A stretch of 64,000 bases of DNA from JAEVLT01 sp050496765 (GCF_050496765.1 NZ_JBNWEO010000007.1:186001-250000), one strand, 5' to 3'; counted from the stretch's first letter, positions 17,165 through 26,118 are shown. Numbers and translations are program-made. The notes: generated by a model from the sequence alone, not told the origin.

Positions 17165-17290
17165 CTCTGAATTTACAGGGAGACATTCTTCAGATAACCG
17201 CTCTTTCCCTCCCTTTTCGGGCGTTGAGCAGCCACTCTCTCAGCGACCTCCAACCACCTTTTTGCTCTTTCTTGGGCGTTGAGCCACCTC
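17165..17290. repeat. Short 52-bp-type tandem array, family delta, decayed
   Basis: Two to three diverged units with the core TTGGGCGTTGAGCCAC and CTCTCAGCGACC. The spacing between GGCGTT cores is 55 bases here, which is 52 plus a 3-base insertion. The same family occurs at 45777-45895 with exact 52-bp spacing. Confidence 0.65.
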
Positions 17291-17488
17291 CAAGAACTTA
17301 TAACAATAGCCACTACTGGAAAAAATAACAAAAATTTCGAAACTAGATAAACGAGACCAAAGATTTTCAGGAAAATTTTCTCTATTCTTTTTGGTAAGCA
17401 ATTCACAGTAATGTTTCAATACAAAACAGTAAAAATATTCTCGCTTTTCCGTTATCATGAAAGTAGTACTGAGAACGGAGGAATTGGA

Positions 17489-18448
17489 ATGAAGCGAAAA
17501 ATGATCATTACCCACAATATTGCCGATCAGGAGCTTTCAGCCATTAAAAATGTTTTACCCGAATGGGAAATCATTTGCGGAAAAAATCCGGAAGTTTGGA
17601 AAAACCATTTAAAAGATGCCGAAATTATCGCCGGGTGGAAAAAAGGTATCGAGGACGAGATCTTTGCCAATGGTGCAAAGCTAAAATGGATGCAATCGTG
17701 GAGCGCGGGTGTGAATGCGATGCCACTCGACGCAATGCAGGAAAAAAATATTTGGTTGACCAGTGCCAGCGGTGTTCATGCGTACCCAATATCCGAAACA
17801 ATTTTCGCCCTAATGCTCGGCTTAACGCGAAAAATCCATACCTATGTGAAGCAGCAGCAGGAAAAAATCTGGCATCACGCCCATATGAAACTCGAAATCC
17901 ACCAAAAAACAATCGGAATCATTGGCGTCGGCGCCATAGGTAAAGAAACCGCAAAAATCGCCAAAGCATTTGGCATGAAAGTACTTGGTGTCCGCAACTC
18001 CGGCAAGCCAGACGAAAATGTCGACGAAATGTACACTTCAGCCGAGTTGCACACTGTTTTACCGCAATGCGATTATGTTGTCGTCACGTTGCCGCTGACA
18101 AAAGAAACACACCACTTGTTTACAGCCGCACAATTCCAATTAATGAAGTCTTCTGCCTTTTTTATTAACATTGGCAGAGGTGAAATCATTCTTGAACAAG
18201 ATTTAATCGCCGCGCTTGAAAATGGCGAAATTGCCGGAGCGGGTCTTGATGTATTTGCAACCGAGCCGCTTCCGGAATCGAGTCCTCTATGGAAGATGGA
18301 AAACGTGATCATCACGCCGCACACGGCCGGCTCGACAGAACATTATGACAAGCGTGTAATCCATGAGATTTTGATTCCAAACTTGCACGATTACCTTTCA
18401 GGTACAAAGCCGACGGTGAATCTGGTCGACTATTCGAAGGGTTACTAA
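17489..18448 (+). CDS. D-isomer-specific 2-hydroxyacid dehydrogenase
   Basis: A 319-residue NAD-dependent dehydrogenase of the D-3-phosphoglycerate/D-lactate superfamily. The nucleotide motif is GIIGVGAIGKETAK. The catalytic triad is visible as Arg in NIGRGEII, Glu in ATEPLPESS and His in ITPHTAGS. Substrate specificity (glyoxylate, hydroxypyruvate or a keto acid) cannot be read. The start is the ATG at 17489 after GGAGG; the longer frame from 17411 has no ribosome site. It appears to be a single-gene unit. Confidence 0.88.
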   Translation: MKRKMIITHNIADQELSAIKNVLPEWEIICGKNPEVWKNHLKDAEIIAGWKKGIEDEIFANGAKLKWMQSWSAGVNAMPLDAMQEKNIWLTSASGVHAYPISETIFALMLGLTRKIHTYVKQQQEKIWHHAHMKLEIHQKTIGIIGVGAIGKETAKIAKAFGMKVLGVRNSGKPDENVDEMYTSAELHTVLPQCDYVVVTLPLTKETHHLFTAAQFQLMKSSAFFINIGRGEIILEQDLIAALENGEIAGAGLDVFATEPLPESSPLWKMENVIITPHTAGSTEHYDKRVIHEILIPNLHDYLSGTKPTVNLVDYSKGY

Positions 18449-18465
18449 TAACAGCCCATTAATAA

Positions 18466-18507
18466 AGAAAACCCGCCGATTGGCAAGCCTTTAGCGAAGA
18501 CAGATTA
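18466..18507. repeat. Fragment of repeat R1
   Basis: GAAAACCCGCCGATTGGCAAG and the following AGCGAAGACAG match the left part of the R1 repeats at 12653 and 24103 with several changes. It is a truncated relic directly before a terminator. Confidence 0.55.
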
Positions 18508-18512
18508 AAATA

Positions 18513-18552
18513 AAACAAAGCACGCCGGTTTCGCCGCCAGCGTGCTTTGTTT
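18513..18552. terminator. Strong bidirectional terminator
   Basis: A perfect 13-bp stem, AAACAAAGCACGC / GCGTGCTTTGTTT, with A-rich and T-rich flanks. It serves the convergent 2-hydroxyacid dehydrogenase and GTPase genes. Confidence 0.85.
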
Positions 18553-18554
18553 AT

Positions 18555-21311
18555 TCAATAAATTGTCGTAATCCCTTTTTCTGCTACGGTCATCCACTCG
18601 AACTGCCGCAATCGAACTTCAAACAAGGTCAACGGATCCCTGTAATATTCAGGATTGGTGTTCAACTTTTGCAGCATTTCCTGATTGACCTCAATTTCAG
18701 TGCGGGACGCTTCCATTGCATCGTCAAGTTCGATCAATGGATCTCTGAAAAAGAGGCTGATGTCGCGATCCAGCGATTTTTCAAACAGCTCGAATTGCTG
18801 AAAAAACTGCCTGCTGACATCCGCGATGACATCTGTATAGTCCTCATTTTCAACGAAAGATTTATATTTATGATAAATGACTGAATTGTTTTGGGCGATG
18901 GCTCCGAACAGTTTCCCGGCACTTTTTAATATCAGCTGGGATGGTGTCCGCCGCAGTAAAATATTAACCTTTTCCAAATGAAATCCACTCGTCATCCGGT
19001 CGGTGTCACGCCGCCAGTCATCGAGTACCTTAAAGTCGCAGGCAAGTTTTAATCGCTCTTCGCCATAAAGAACATTAAACCCTTCCGCCAACTCGTTTAA
19101 GAAGGACTGGCTGTCCTCAAACTCGGCTTTCGCCTGAACAATCCAGCCTTGCAAGGAAGTGTAGTAGCCCGGCAGCACTTCCTTTTGCAAGTACGCCTCA
19201 AGCCGTTTGTTCATTTCATCGTTCAACTTGAGATGAACTTGACTCAAATCGCTGTTCTCGGTAATCAGCGTTGAACAGTCTTTCAGCATCTTTGGAACTT
19301 TTGCCGCGATCTCTTTTTGAATCGTTTCTTTAATAGAACGATACCATTTCGTAATGGATTTGGTTTTCTGCTGCTCTAAATCATTCACTTGATTGAGGGC
19401 ACCATTTAACTTCATGACAAGCTCTTCATTCCAACGAATGGATTCGATCACTTGATTTTCCACGTCAATTCGCCGCTGGAACAGGTTTGTAATCGTGGTG
19501 CGAATGAAAAATAACAGTTGTGCGAGCCGTTGTTCTTTTACATTGCGCTTATTTTTAATTGATTGAAAAAATTTGCTTAATTCATGCAACTGCCTTCCAC
19601 TTTCATAATTGGATGAAAAAGCGAAAACTTCAGCATTCGGCAAGTAGGTGGCAACAGCCTTCTTGGTTTCTTCGAATACGCGTATGGCCTCCTGCTCGTT
19701 CTCCAGCATATCCATTTTGTTCAAGAGAAAATGAATCGGCGTTTCATGAGCAAGATCCTGCAAATAAGAAAGAATCGGCAACTCCCGGTCATCGAGCGGT
19801 TTTGTCACATCCAGCACATAAAGTATTGTATCGGCCACATGAAGGTATTGAAAAACCTCGTAGCGGTCGTCCTTACTGCCAGTCAGCCCAGGCGTATCCA
19901 TAAACGAAAGCTTATTTTCAGCTAAGAAGGAATTCGGCTTCTTAAATTCTAGGATCGATTCCAAAGCGTTGCGCCGTCTTCCCAATCGCTCCTGAAAATC
20001 TTCGAAACTTGCAAGTTGGAGAATTCCTTCATCCGTAATTTCGTTGATTTCCATTTCATCCGCATCTGCAAACATGACGGCAGAAGTGGTTGCCGAAGCT
20101 GGCAGCAGTTCTTCTCCCAATACCGCATTCATAAATGAAGACTTACCGCTTCCGCTTAACCCAGCAATAAAGACATTGTGAGTGCTATAGTCCGTCAATT
20201 TTTCAACCATCCACTTTAGGCGAAGATTGTCGCCCATCTCATGTGCTTTTGCCCATTCCATTATGGAATGGAAAAGCTCCAGCACTTCCTCATATCCACT
20301 AACTGTTTTCCCTTTTTCACTAAAAAGAATCTCTGCATCGTTCAAGACCGAGCCATCAATTTTCCCCGGGAAAAGTTCACTCCACGCAAGCACTGCAGTC
20401 GCTGCAGCAATTTCATGTCTGGAATCCGTGATTCGCAGCCAATTTGTCAGCAGGTTCGGAACAAGGTCTTGCAACTTTTTAAGTAAATGGCCTCCGTCAA
20501 TTAACTCCAAATAAGCACGTTGGAAAAGATCCGACAAATGAAGCCAGTTCCCTTCCCGTTTCATATCCAAATGAAAGAAAAGCTGATTGATTTCTTTCAG
20601 CCAGGAAAAATACGAGTTTTCATTTTGATAACTTTGCCACAAAGAGGCGGCAAGCTGCTCGAATTCTTTTGGTTCAACAGCATACAGCACCGTTAACGGG
20701 CTTGTAAAATATTCCGGACTTAAAGCCTTTGTCAAACCTTTGTCGACATAGTTTTTCAGACATTCAAACCAATGAAGCGATTTGGTTCGCATGGCTTGAT
20801 TGACAGCCAGTTCGATTGCATTTCCCCAATCTTGCTGATCCTCAAAGAATGTCCGGGCAATTTCCGTTACATTCGGGTAATCCGGATTCTGTGCTACCGT
20901 TCTTTTCATCACAGCAACAGCCGAGTCCAGTTTGCCCCGCTCTATGTACAAAGAAAACAACTGGAGCGCAACTTCTGTGTTTAATGTAAGATTGTCTGTT
21001 TCAATCGACTTATAAAGATCCTCGGCATTGGTAAGTAAACCAAGTTCGTAATAAGCATCGGCAGTATTTTTTCGCGCCCAGGGCTCCAATTCATTCATAA
21101 TACTTTCCCATTTAAAAATAGCTGCCTCATAATCCTTATGGTGAAAATACAATTCCCCCTGTGCAAATCGGATATACGATAAATCGGGGATTTCTTTTTC
21201 CTGTTCGCTCATAAACGCTTCGCCAAGTATTTGAATGGGATGGGCTTGATTATTTGATTCCATAAACGTTTTGTAGAACGTTTTTTGGATAAATTGACTA
21301 TTTTCTTCCAT
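18555..21311 (-). CDS. TPR-dynamin-like large GTPase
   Basis: A 918-residue protein. The first 380 residues are helical repeats of TPR type (for example YIRFAQGELYFHHKDYEAAI). A dynamin-like GTPase domain follows: P-loop GLSGSGKSS near 384, a threonine-bearing switch region (SATTSAVMF), DTPGL near 473 and NKMD near 531. The last 300 residues are predicted to be helical and charged, like a dynamin stalk. Bacterial dynamins remodel or protect membranes. The TPR fusion suggests partner-protein recruitment. Start at 21311 follows GGAGGG. It is alone between a terminator and a divergent gene. I do not recognise a named homolog. Confidence 0.8.
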   Translation of the reverse strand: MEENSQFIQKTFYKTFMESNNQAHPIQILGEAFMSEQEKEIPDLSYIRFAQGELYFHHKDYEAAIFKWESIMNELEPWARKNTADAYYELGLLTNAEDLYKSIETDNLTLNTEVALQLFSLYIERGKLDSAVAVMKRTVAQNPDYPNVTEIARTFFEDQQDWGNAIELAVNQAMRTKSLHWFECLKNYVDKGLTKALSPEYFTSPLTVLYAVEPKEFEQLAASLWQSYQNENSYFSWLKEINQLFFHLDMKREGNWLHLSDLFQRAYLELIDGGHLLKKLQDLVPNLLTNWLRITDSRHEIAAATAVLAWSELFPGKIDGSVLNDAEILFSEKGKTVSGYEEVLELFHSIMEWAKAHEMGDNLRLKWMVEKLTDYSTHNVFIAGLSGSGKSSFMNAVLGEELLPASATTSAVMFADADEMEINEITDEGILQLASFEDFQERLGRRRNALESILEFKKPNSFLAENKLSFMDTPGLTGSKDDRYEVFQYLHVADTILYVLDVTKPLDDRELPILSYLQDLAHETPIHFLLNKMDMLENEQEAIRVFEETKKAVATYLPNAEVFAFSSNYESGRQLHELSKFFQSIKNKRNVKEQRLAQLLFFIRTTITNLFQRRIDVENQVIESIRWNEELVMKLNGALNQVNDLEQQKTKSITKWYRSIKETIQKEIAAKVPKMLKDCSTLITENSDLSQVHLKLNDEMNKRLEAYLQKEVLPGYYTSLQGWIVQAKAEFEDSQSFLNELAEGFNVLYGEERLKLACDFKVLDDWRRDTDRMTSGFHLEKVNILLRRTPSQLILKSAGKLFGAIAQNNSVIYHKYKSFVENEDYTDVIADVSRQFFQQFELFEKSLDRDISLFFRDPLIELDDAMEASRTEIEVNQEMLQKLNTNPEYYRDPLTLFEVRLRQFEWMTVAEKGITTIY

Positions 21312-21735
21312 CTTCTTCCCTCCTGTTGTACACACCTTCTATTCATATGGAAAAGCGATCATAATATGCCTATATACCTTTCGTTTGCTGCTCGCTTTAT
21401 ACGTCCCTATCCGCAAAATTGTATCAAAGCTTTTTTTTAAGGAGGTTTCGATTGTATGTCATTTTTGAGACAAATTCGAGATCGGTTTCCAGCCAGGCAA
21501 AAATCACTCTGTTCCTATACCCGCTTTACAGACAATTTAAACCCTATTTCCAAAAAACTCTGTTTATTTCATTATAGCACTGAATAAGCTGCAGTGTACT
21601 ACTGGAAATTTTCCCTCCTTGATTCGTTACTAAGGAATTTTGCTCATTCGCTCTTTGTTCCTCCAACTCGCCAATTGCTTAGCAGGAAAAGTTACCCTAT
21701 ACTTTAGTTGAAGAAATTGATAGGAGATGAAGAAG
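21312..21735. other. Intergenic region between GTPase gene and YhfP-like gene
   Basis: This is the divergent upstream region of two genes. I see no clear repeat, RNA or coding frame. AAGGAGG near 21440 is followed by an ATG, but the frame closes quickly. Confidence 0.4.
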
Positions 21736-22728
21736 ATGGATCACTCTTTTAATGCGCTCGTAGTCAATAAAACAGATGCAGATTTTTCGTTGCAAATTGA
21801 AAAATTCCGCAAGAACAACCTCCCAGACGGAGAAGTTTTCATAAAAGTCGCATACTCTGGTGTCAACTATAAAGATGGTTTGGCAAGTATCCCGGACGGA
21901 AAAATTGTTCGTTCCTATCCATTCGTTCCAGGAATTGATTTGGCAGGGGTTGTCGTGGACTCAACGGATTCCCGTTTCAAAGAGGGGGATGAGGTCATTG
22001 CGACAAGCTATGAAATCGGTGTTTCCCATTATGGCGGCTATAGTGAATACACCCGGATTCCCGCGGATTGGATTGTTCCCCTGCCTGATGGTTTAACCTT
22101 GAAAGAAGCCATGATTTATGGGACTGCCGGTTTTACGGCTGCATTGTCCGTTCACCGCCTTGAGGAAAACGGCTTAACACCTGCGAAAGGAAAAGTACTT
22201 GTAAGCGGTGCAACTGGAGGAGTCGGCAGCATTGCTGTCGCCATTCTTGCAAAAAGGGGTTATCATGTTGTCGCAAGCACAGGTAAGCAAAGTGAGCATG
22301 AATATCTCAAACAGATCGGTGCAAAAGAAGTCCTCTCGCGCGAAGACGTAACAGGAGAAAAAATTAGATCGCTTGATAAACAGCTTTGGGCTGGCGCGGT
22401 TGATCCAGTTGGCGGAAAAACATTAGCAGCTATTTTAAGCAAAATACAATATGGCGGATCAGTTGCTGTCAGCGGACTTACAGGCGGAGGTGATGTTCCG
22501 ACAACTGTCTTCCCATTTATTCTTCGCGGTGTCAACTTGCTTGGAATTGATTCTGTTTACTGCCCTATGGAAACAAGATTGGAAATATGGAATAAAATGT
22601 CAAATGTTTACAAACCGGACAACATGACTGCGAATGTCCGTAATGAAGTAACACTGGAAGAACTGCCGAATGCACTTGCTTCCATTTTAAAAGGCGAAGC
22701 ACGAGGCAGAACAATCGTCAAATTTTAA
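21736..22728 (+). CDS. YhdH/YhfP-family quinone oxidoreductase (acrylyl-CoA reductase-like)
   Basis: A 330-residue zinc-free medium-chain dehydrogenase. It has the family sequence YSGVNYKDGLAS near residue 45, the cofactor motif VSGATGGVGSIAVAIL and the C-terminal GEARGRTIVKF. Relatives reduce activated double bonds such as acrylyl-CoA or quinones with NADPH. The start is the second ATG, at 21736, because GGAG is 9 bases upstream; the ATG at 21727 abuts the ribosome site. Confidence 0.88.
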   Translation: MDHSFNALVVNKTDADFSLQIEKFRKNNLPDGEVFIKVAYSGVNYKDGLASIPDGKIVRSYPFVPGIDLAGVVVDSTDSRFKEGDEVIATSYEIGVSHYGGYSEYTRIPADWIVPLPDGLTLKEAMIYGTAGFTAALSVHRLEENGLTPAKGKVLVSGATGGVGSIAVAILAKRGYHVVASTGKQSEHEYLKQIGAKEVLSREDVTGEKIRSLDKQLWAGAVDPVGGKTLAAILSKIQYGGSVAVSGLTGGGDVPTTVFPFILRGVNLLGIDSVYCPMETRLEIWNKMSNVYKPDNMTANVRNEVTLEELPNALASILKGEARGRTIVKF

Positions 22729-22737
22729 AACAAACCA

Positions 22738-22782
22738 AAAAGGCATACCGAAGCAAGGTTTTTCGCGTGATGCCTTTCCTTT
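22738..22782 (+). terminator. Terminator after the YhfP-like gene
   Basis: AAAAGGCAT pairs with ATGCCTTT across a 23-base loop that itself contains an A/T-rich hairpin. TCCTTTAT follows. Confidence 0.6.
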
Positions 22783-22794
22783 ATCCCGCATTAA

Positions 22795-23042
22795 CGGGCA
22801 GTAAGACCCCCACCTCAATGTTTTCGGGGAATCGAAGAAGTATAGGTGGGGGATAACTGCCCGTAAAAGCCCGATTGGTGAGATACAGTGAAACTTGCCG
22901 ATGCGTGAGTCAGAGGCTTAGTTGAACCAATCGGGTTTGTACTGTCTCTTTATCAAGGCGTTAGCCTTGATATTAGGGACAGTAGAACGGGACTAACAAT
23001 CAGTGGGGGATGGAAGAAAACCCCCACTGATTGAAGTTTCAC
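22795..23042. other. Multi-hairpin structured element with a possible pseudoknot
   Basis: Four strong hairpins follow each other. S1: CGGGCAGT and CCCCCACCT pair with AGGTGGGGG and ACTGCCCG (22795-22863). S2: CCCGATTGGT with ACCAATCGGG (22870-22935). S3: TACTGTC with GACAGTA, and inside it TCAAGGC with GCCTTGA (22940-22985). S4: a perfect 13-bp stem, CAATCAGTGGGGG with CCCCCACTGATTG (22997-23033). GTGAAACTT in the S2 loop is complementary to AAGTTTCAC just after S4, giving a possible pseudoknot. The S2 loop also resembles repeat R1. It may be a non-coding RNA or a transposable-element end; no coding frame is present. Confidence 0.6.
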
Positions 23043-23205
23043 TTTATCTGTGCTAATGGTTCCCTCCCATCGCAATTCATCATTTTTCTCCATTTTTATT
23101 ATAAAAAACCATTACCCGGGAAATACCAACAAATTTCGCATCAAGTGTCGACAAATCTCTAGTTGCCGTGAAGAGAAGTTGAATCCTTGGAGGGCATTTG
23201 GCTAA

Positions 23206-23288
23206 GAAAAACCGGGTAAAAACCGCCCGGCCCTTTTTAGTTTGGCGGATAAACGGAGTCTGTTGATTTCCGCTCCAGGCACTCGCTT
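23206..23288. repeat. Module R2-R3 preceding the 52-bp array
   Basis: R2 is a hairpin-forming stretch (AAAAACCGGGTAAAAACCG, CCCGG, then CCCTTTTTAGTTTGG). R3 is a 41-bp sequence at 23248-23288 (GATAAACGGAGTCTGTTGAT through CACTCGCTT). R3 recurs with no mismatch at 25665-25705. Sequences similar to R3 (TTGATTTCCGCTCCAGGC) are common intergenic repeats in Bacillus genomes, from memory. Confidence 0.75.
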
Positions 23289-23310
23289 TCCGGGGGGCGT
23301 GCGGGGGAAC

Positions 23311-23935
23311 CAGTAGTACCATTTCACCCTGAAAAATAGGGGAATTGGGCATTCGTGAGGCCACTAGTGACCGTTTTACCCTGAAAAATTGGATAATTGG
23401 GCATTAGGGAAGCTAGTAATGACCGGTTTGGCCTGAAAAAGTGGTGAATCGGGCATTAGGGAAGCTAGTAATGACCGCTTTGGCCTGAAAAATGGGAGAA
23501 GCGGGCATTACGGGAGCTAGTAATGACCGGTTTGGCCTAAAAAATTGATGAATCGGGCATTAGAGAAGCTAGTAATGACCGGTTTGGCCTGAAAAATGGG
23601 AGAAGCGGGCATTACGGAGCTAGTAATGACCGGTTTGGCCTGAAAAATGGGAGAAGCGGGCATTAGGGAAGCTAGTAATGACCGGTTTGGCCTGAAAAAG
23701 TGGTGAATCGGGCATTAGGGAAGCTAGTAATGACCGGTTTGGCCTGAAAAAGTGGTGAATCGGGCATTAGGGAAGCTAGTAATGACCGGTTTGGCCTGAA
23801 AAATGGGAGAAGCGGGCATTACGGGAGCTAGTAATGACCGGTTTGGCCTAAAAAAGTGGTGAATCGGGCATTAGAGAAGCTAGTAATGACCGGTTTACCC
23901 TAAAAAATTATAAGAAAAACCGGGCAAAAGCCGCC
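23311..23935. repeat. 52-bp tandem array, family alpha, 11-12 copies
   Basis: The unit is CGGGCATTAGGGAAGCTAG, then TAATGACCGGTTTGGCCTG, then about 14 bases that vary (AAAAAGTGGTGAAT or AAAAATGGGAGAAG). GGGCATT starts at 23347, 23399, 23451, 23503, 23555, 23607, 23658, 23710, 23762, 23814 and 23866, so the period is 52 apart from one 51-bp step. The first copy is degenerate (CATTCGTGAGGCCACTAGTG). The array lies between convergent genes. Confidence 0.95.
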
Positions 23936-23956
23936 GCCCGTCCCTTTTTAGTTTGG
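23908..23956. repeat. Second copy of R2 at the right edge of the array
   Basis: AAGAAAAACCGGGCAAAAG, then CCGCCGCCCG and CCCTTTTTAGTTTGGC, closely match the R2 copy at 23206. The two form a direct repeat around the 52-bp array. Confidence 0.7.
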
Positions 23957-24085
23957 CCGTTATGGAATAAATTCCTTGCATGTATACTTTACATGTCACA
24001 GATTCATGATTTTGGTCAAAAAGATTCGTTTCAGAATATTGGAATCCCTGTCTTACTCTTCAGGCAATCGTTAAAAAGGGGCAAC

Positions 24086-24416
24086 ATATAAATTCTGATA
24101 TTATAAATGAAAACTCGCCGACTGGCGAGTCCTTTGGACGAAGACAGAGGCGTAGTTGAATTTACCACGCTCGTATACCTGCCACATCCTGTGGCACTCG
24201 CCTGACTAGGACGTCCTGTCCATCGTCCGTTCAGAATTTATCCATATAAATTCTGATTAGCTAAAGAAAACTCGCCGATTGGCAAATCTTTTGCGTTTGG
24301 TGATTCATGGCGGAGTTGCCCTTATCACGCTCCTAGTGGTACGTCCTGTGCCTTCGCCTGACTAGGGCATCCTTGCCCGTCGTGCGTTTAGAATTTGTAT
24401 ATAAATTCTGGTTAAC
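24086..24416. repeat. Two tandem copies of structured repeat R1
   Basis: Copy one (24103-24261) and copy two (24262-24416) each contain the hairpin ACTCGCC...GGCGAGT (decayed in copy two), a central GC-rich part with CGCCTGACTAGG, and a right end ATATAAATTCTG preceded by its inverse. ATATAAATTCTGAT also lies at the left edge (24086), so the unit of about 158 bp is bounded by the same sequence three times. The right end reaches the stop codon of the Rpn gene. Confidence 0.8.
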
Positions 24417-25323
24417 TTTTACGATTATCGATTTTTTCAACCTCTTCCCTGCTGCAATCAAGAATATTGGCGATCGTTTCAACATCCATCCCTTTTTGCA
24501 GCATTTTTCGAATGATTTCCTTTCTCTCTTGTTCTTTTCCCTCTTTTATCCCTTCCCGGCGTTCTCCTCGTATGTTTGATAATTGATCTCGCAAAAACTT
24601 CAGCCTGGCTTCGTATAGTTCCTTATTTTCCTTATTTGCGCTTAAATTCTCCCACTCGACTAGGGCTTCTCGAATTTCCTGTTCATTCATTGCCAAGACC
24701 TCCAATTCCTGAATAATCTCTTCGTCAAGGACTTTCTTTTGATAATTGGCTGCTGAGAGCATCATCAACCACGGTAATTCTTTCGGCGGATTCTGCTTCA
24801 TTTCTCGTTTGTATTTTTTCCATTTTACCATAAATTGTGACAGATCGATCGCATGGAATTCAAGGTGGGGGCTCCAACTAAAATGTTCAGTATCTTCTTT
24901 TATGTGAAAAACAGTATGAAAGCTATCGGTTTCGTGAGGAAAAAGCGGGTAATTTACTATGTTGATCATGATCGTGGGGGGCAGTAGTTGATAATCTTCA
25001 CCACTTGCTAAGGATGCAGAAAACAACTTGGACCAGTAGTAAAGCACTCGTTCTGGCATGTCATGCTGATGGGACAATTGAATCTCAATATTGATTCTCT
25101 CACCATTGGAGGTGTGCACAAGGACGTCCAATCTGCTCGTTTTTCCATCAAGGGCCTCTTTAATGAGTTCGGTATTTTCATATTCAACATCTGCAATCCG
25201 GTCATTGTCTTTTCGGTGAAGCAAATCATTTAAGAAGGCAATGGTAATCGACTTACGGCGTGGATCTCCAAACAATTGTTTAAACATAAAATCCATTTTT
25301 AAATCAAGATATTCTTTTGTCAT
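24412..25323 (-). CDS. Rpn-family nuclease / PD-(D/E)XK transposase-like protein
   Basis: A 303-residue protein of the Rpn (recombination-promoting nuclease, YhgA-like) family. The N-terminus KMDFMFKQLFGD and the nuclease core RLDVLVHTSNGERINIEIQ (Asp, then Glu-x-Gln) are typical. The C-terminus has the charged segment GIKEGKEQERKEIIRKMLQ and a last helix pair (GMDVETIANILDCSREEV) common in this family. Such proteins cut DNA and promote RecA-independent gene acquisition. The start is the ATG at 25323. It sits in the most repeat-dense part of the window. Confidence 0.88.
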   Translation of the reverse strand: MTKEYLDLKMDFMFKQLFGDPRRKSITIAFLNDLLHRKDNDRIADVEYENTELIKEALDGKTSRLDVLVHTSNGERINIEIQLSHQHDMPERVLYYWSKLFSASLASGEDYQLLPPTIMINIVNYPLFPHETDSFHTVFHIKEDTEHFSWSPHLEFHAIDLSQFMVKWKKYKREMKQNPPKELPWLMMLSAANYQKKVLDEEIIQELEVLAMNEQEIREALVEWENLSANKENKELYEARLKFLRDQLSNIRGERREGIKEGKEQERKEIIRKMLQKGMDVETIANILDCSREEVEKIDNRKS

Positions 25324-25629
25324 GTGGGTCCATCCTTTCGGGGAATTTAGGAGAATACGAGAGGCTATCAACAACTTTATTAAAACTTACTCGTTCAAAA
25401 AAATCAATCTACTTTTCTAGCATTTTTATGACCTTTTTGGTAACTTTTCTGAAGGGTGGGGAGGTAAAATGCTGCAGTTTTATTGGCGACCGACCCTCTA
25501 TGGCCGGAAGTGTTCCACCTATTATCGATAAAGCGAAACTACCATCTGTCGGGGATTCATCTTCCTCAATTGTTCTGGTCAGTTGCCCCACCTATGCCTA
25601 GGGGCAGCCGAGATGGGGGTAACTGCATG

Positions 25630-25705
25630 TCAGAAAAAACGCCCGGTTCTTTTTAGGTTTGCGTGATAAACGGAGTCTGTTGATTTCCGCTCCAGGCACT
25701 CGCTT
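25630..25705. repeat. Another R2-R3 module, preceding array gamma
   Basis: A shortened R2 (AAAAAACGCCCGGTTC, TTTTTAGGTTTG) is followed by R3 at 25665-25705, which is identical over 41 bases to the copy at 23248. A 52-bp-period array of different sequence begins 25 bases later. Confidence 0.75.
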
Positions 25706-25730
25706 AGCGTGGGGTATTCGCTATTTTAGT

Positions 25731-25840
25731 GGTATCTATTTGGTGATAGACGCTCTTATCAACCTGATTTTTCCCTTTTATTGGTATCCACTGAGCGATA
25801 GACACCTCTATCAACCCGGTTTTTCCTTTTACTGGTTTGG
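25731..25840. repeat. 52-bp tandem array, family gamma, two copies
   Basis: GGTATCTATTTGGTGATAGA at 25731 and GGTATCCACTGAGCGATAGA at 25783 start two units 52 bp apart; a third partial unit begins 51 bases on. Shared parts are CTCTTATCAACC / CTCTATCAACC and a T5 run. The rest of 25324-25969 shows no gene. Confidence 0.75.
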
Positions 25841-25969
25841 ATGATAAGGTAAGATCTAACTTCTGATTAGCTAAAAATATCCGTCAACTTTTCTCACAAG
25901 ATTGCTGACAGGAACAGCCAAAAAACCTACTCTAAAATACAAATACAATCTTTAGGGGAGATGGTTTAA

Positions 25970-26107
25970 ATGGACGGAAACCGGGAAATTAAATTAGCTG
26001 AACAAATTATAAAATTGGATCGGCTCCGGGATGAATTATATGAAGAATTGTTGTCTACGATGGGTTCACGTGCCCATGAATTGCTGCGAAAACTACAAAA
26101 TAATTGA
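25970..26107 (+). CDS. Small 45-residue protein upstream of an FbpA-like gene
   Basis: The ATG at 25970 lies after GGGGAGATGG. The product (MDGNREIKLAEQIIKLDRL, then RDELYEELLSTMGSRAHELL) is charged and predicted to be helical. The next gene starts 11 bases after its stop, so they are probably cotranscribed. I do not recognise its function. Confidence 0.6.
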   Translation: MDGNREIKLAEQIIKLDRLRDELYEELLSTMGSRAHELLRKLQNN

Positions 26108-26118
26108 GGTGATCACAG

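Noticed and set aside
23311..23935. CRISPR array
   Set aside because: The whole 52-bp unit is repeated with small changes. There are no unique spacers of constant length between invariant repeats, and no cas genes are in the window.
25324..25630. Coding frames on both strands upstream of the Rpn gene
   Set aside because: They are short, lack ribosome sites and share no features with known proteins; they overlap repeats and the Rpn start region.
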